Source: Dehalococcoidales bacterium (GTDB lineage: Bacteria; Chloroflexota; Dehalococcoidia; Dehalococcoidales; JAQTVP01). From it: a stretch of 7,401 nucleotides of DNA. Positions 6,809 through 7,401 of this stretch are shown in pieces (within the stretch, counting starts at the first letter, position 1; each line of letters begins with the position of its first letter). The stretch lies in assembly GCA_028707015.1 (NCBI GenBank), contig JAQTVP010000075.1, positions 1-7,401 of the forward strand. Direction: 5' to 3'. Position numbers and translations under genes: made by a program. A model generated the notes under the pieces. It saw only the letters and a list, made by a program, of their open reading frames with translations. It made no database searches and had not been told where the DNA came from.

Positions 6809-7068
6809 CCGTAAAAATGGAAGTCTTTAGCGGAGATCCGCCTTGCCCGGGTTGCGTCGCAATTCTGGCTCTGGCTGATGAGTTCGCCGCAATGCACAAA
6901 GGTAAACTCGAAGTAACTAAATTTATCGGTGAAGAAGCACTGGCTAAATTTGAAGAATATAAGCTTGGCTGTGTTCCCGCCATAGTTATTAATGAAAAAA
7001 TACGAATAGAAGGCATGTGCCCCAGTCGCACCACTTTAGCCAATGCATTAAGAGAAGGTGGATTATGA
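6805..7068 (+). CDS. Thioredoxin-fold protein, second paralogue (CPGC plus two extra Cys)
   Basis: This is an 87-residue thioredoxin-like protein. The start is GTG at 6805, set by GGAGGT (6793-6798) and overlapping the previous TGA by four bases. The active site is DPPCPGC (Cys14, Cys17). The cis-proline loop reads LGCVPAIVIN, so Cys56 sits two residues before Pro58, next to the active site in this fold. A further Cys72 is in GMCPSRTTL near the C-terminus. Four cysteines in 87 residues exceed what a simple thioredoxin needs and could allow metal or metalloid binding or a second disulfide (inference). The strand LEVTKF matches the first copy, while the CPS motif is shared with the third. Its stop overlaps the next start (ATGA, 7065-7068). 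Confidence 0.82.
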   Translation: MTVKMEVFSGDPPCPGCVAILALADEFAAMHKGKLEVTKFIGEEALAKFEEYKLGCVPAIVINEKIRIEGMCPSRTTLANALREGGL

Positions 7069-7328
7069 AGAGAGTAAAAATAGACGCATTTTTATCGATA
7101 CCTGCCTGCTCTGGTGGAGTAAGCCTATCGAGATTATTAAATGAAATCGAAGAAGAGTATGGGGAAAAGGTAGAAATAATATTCCATAAGGGACGTAATG
7201 AAGTATTTGAGCAGCTTAACCTGACTACAGCCCCAGCATTAGTTATTGGAGATTTGGTCAGAATCATGGGAGTATGTCCCAGTAAAGAATCATTAGTCTC
7301 TGCCCTTAAAGAAGCCGGTATGGAATAA
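7065..7328 (+). CDS. Thioredoxin-fold protein, third paralogue with degenerate CxxC (CSGG)
   Basis: This is an 87-residue thioredoxin-like protein starting at the ATG at 7065, which overlaps the preceding TGA by four bases. GAAGG (7054-7058) gives good spacing; a GTG at 7017 would lie deep inside the previous gene and is unlikely. The active-site position reads IPACSGG: Cys15 is kept but the second cysteine is Gly18. Ala56-Pro57 in TAPALVIGD is the cis-proline loop. Cys71 in GVCPSKESL matches Cys72 of the second copy and is the only other cysteine. A one-cysteine site can form mixed disulfides but not resolve them alone, so it may act as a monothiol protein, a binding protein or a partner of its paralogues (inference). 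The frame is intact, which argues against decay. Confidence 0.8.
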   Translation: MKRVKIDAFLSIPACSGGVSLSRLLNEIEEEYGEKVEIIFHKGRNEVFEQLNLTTAPALVIGDLVRIMGVCPSKESLVSALKEAGME

Positions 7329-7352
7329 AATATATTCCATTTATTCTTTTTT
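7320..7352 (+). terminator. Rho-independent terminator of the redox cassette
   Basis: ATGGAATA (7320-7327) and TATTCCAT (7333-7340) form a perfect 8-bp stem with a 5-base loop, followed by the T-rich run 7341-7352. The stop codon of the third paralogue (7326-7328) lies inside the hairpin. The stem is AT-rich, so termination may be incomplete. Confidence 0.65.
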
Positions 7353-7358
7353 AAGAGA

Positions 7359-7398
7359 TTGCACTAATTTTAGTTAATATGTTATATTACGAAGGAAG
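7359..7398 (+). promoter_or_regulatory. Candidate promoter, palindrome and ribosome site for a gene beyond the right edge
   Basis: TTGCAC (7359-7364) and TATATT (7383-7388) are 18 bases apart. A palindrome TAATAT-GTT-ATATTA (7375-7389) covers the -10 box. GAAGGAAG (7391-7398) looks like a Shine-Dalgarno site, so a start codon is expected just after 7401. The predicted transcription start falls within the ribosome site, which weakens the promoter call. Confidence 0.35.
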
Positions 7399-7401
7399 AA
7401 A

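Noticed and set aside
6463..6897. Open frame of 144 codons on the minus strand opposite the triplet
   Set aside because: It is antisense to conserved thioredoxin-like genes and has no family features.
7017..7064. GTG start giving the third paralogue 16 extra residues
   Set aside because: It lies inside the coding end of the second paralogue and adds a non-thioredoxin prefix; the ATG at 7065 has the 4-nt overlap and a ribosome site.
7065..7328. Third paralogue as a pseudogene
   Set aside because: Frame, length, cis-proline loop and distal cysteine are intact and translation is coupled, so altered function is more likely than decay.
1..7401. tRNA, rRNA, CRISPR array, insertion sequence or prophage
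   Set aside because: No cloverleaf, repeat-spacer pattern, transposase or phage protein was seen on either strand.

Overview
The window is AT-rich bacterial DNA with compact genes, Shine-Dalgarno sites and TG-extended -10 promoters. It most likely comes from an anaerobic bacterium. The look of the PyrE, MutL and ArsR/permease proteins makes me lean to Chloroflexota (Dehalococcoidia-like), but that is an impression from the proteins, not a proven assignment.

Left part (1-4459), housekeeping. A 5'-truncated pyrE (orotate phosphoribosyltransferase, + strand) enters from the left edge. It converges, with one base between the stop codons, on a minus-strand pair transcribed right to left: a PcrA/UvrD-type helicase gene, then an endonuclease-type mutL. 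These two form a probable DNA-repair operon with a promoter at about 4469-4496.

Right part (4533-7352), an accessory cassette on the + strand, divergent from pcrA. It opens with a well-formed promoter and a dyad operator at the predicted transcription start. Then come an ArsR-family repressor with a CVC metalloid-binding motif, a PF03773-type (ArsP/DUF318) permease with a CSC motif, and a small TM0996-like redox protein with a CxxC. After 188 bases holding two nested inverted repeats there are three tandem thioredoxin-fold genes. Each is exactly 264 bp (87 residues) and overlaps the next by 4 nt. A rho-independent terminator follows. At the right edge a candidate promoter, a palindrome and a Shine-Dalgarno site point to another gene just outside the window.

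How it may work (inference): ArsR senses a thiophilic compound such as As(III) or an organoarsenical and releases the promoter, and the permease exports the compound. The four small thioredoxin-fold proteins may reduce the substrate, bind it or hand it to the permease cysteines. The most unusual part is the equal-length triplet, whose cysteine patterns differ step by step: CxxC only; CxxC plus two extra Cys; a broken CxxC (CSGG) plus one extra Cys. I found no RNA genes, CRISPR arrays, insertion sequences or phage genes.
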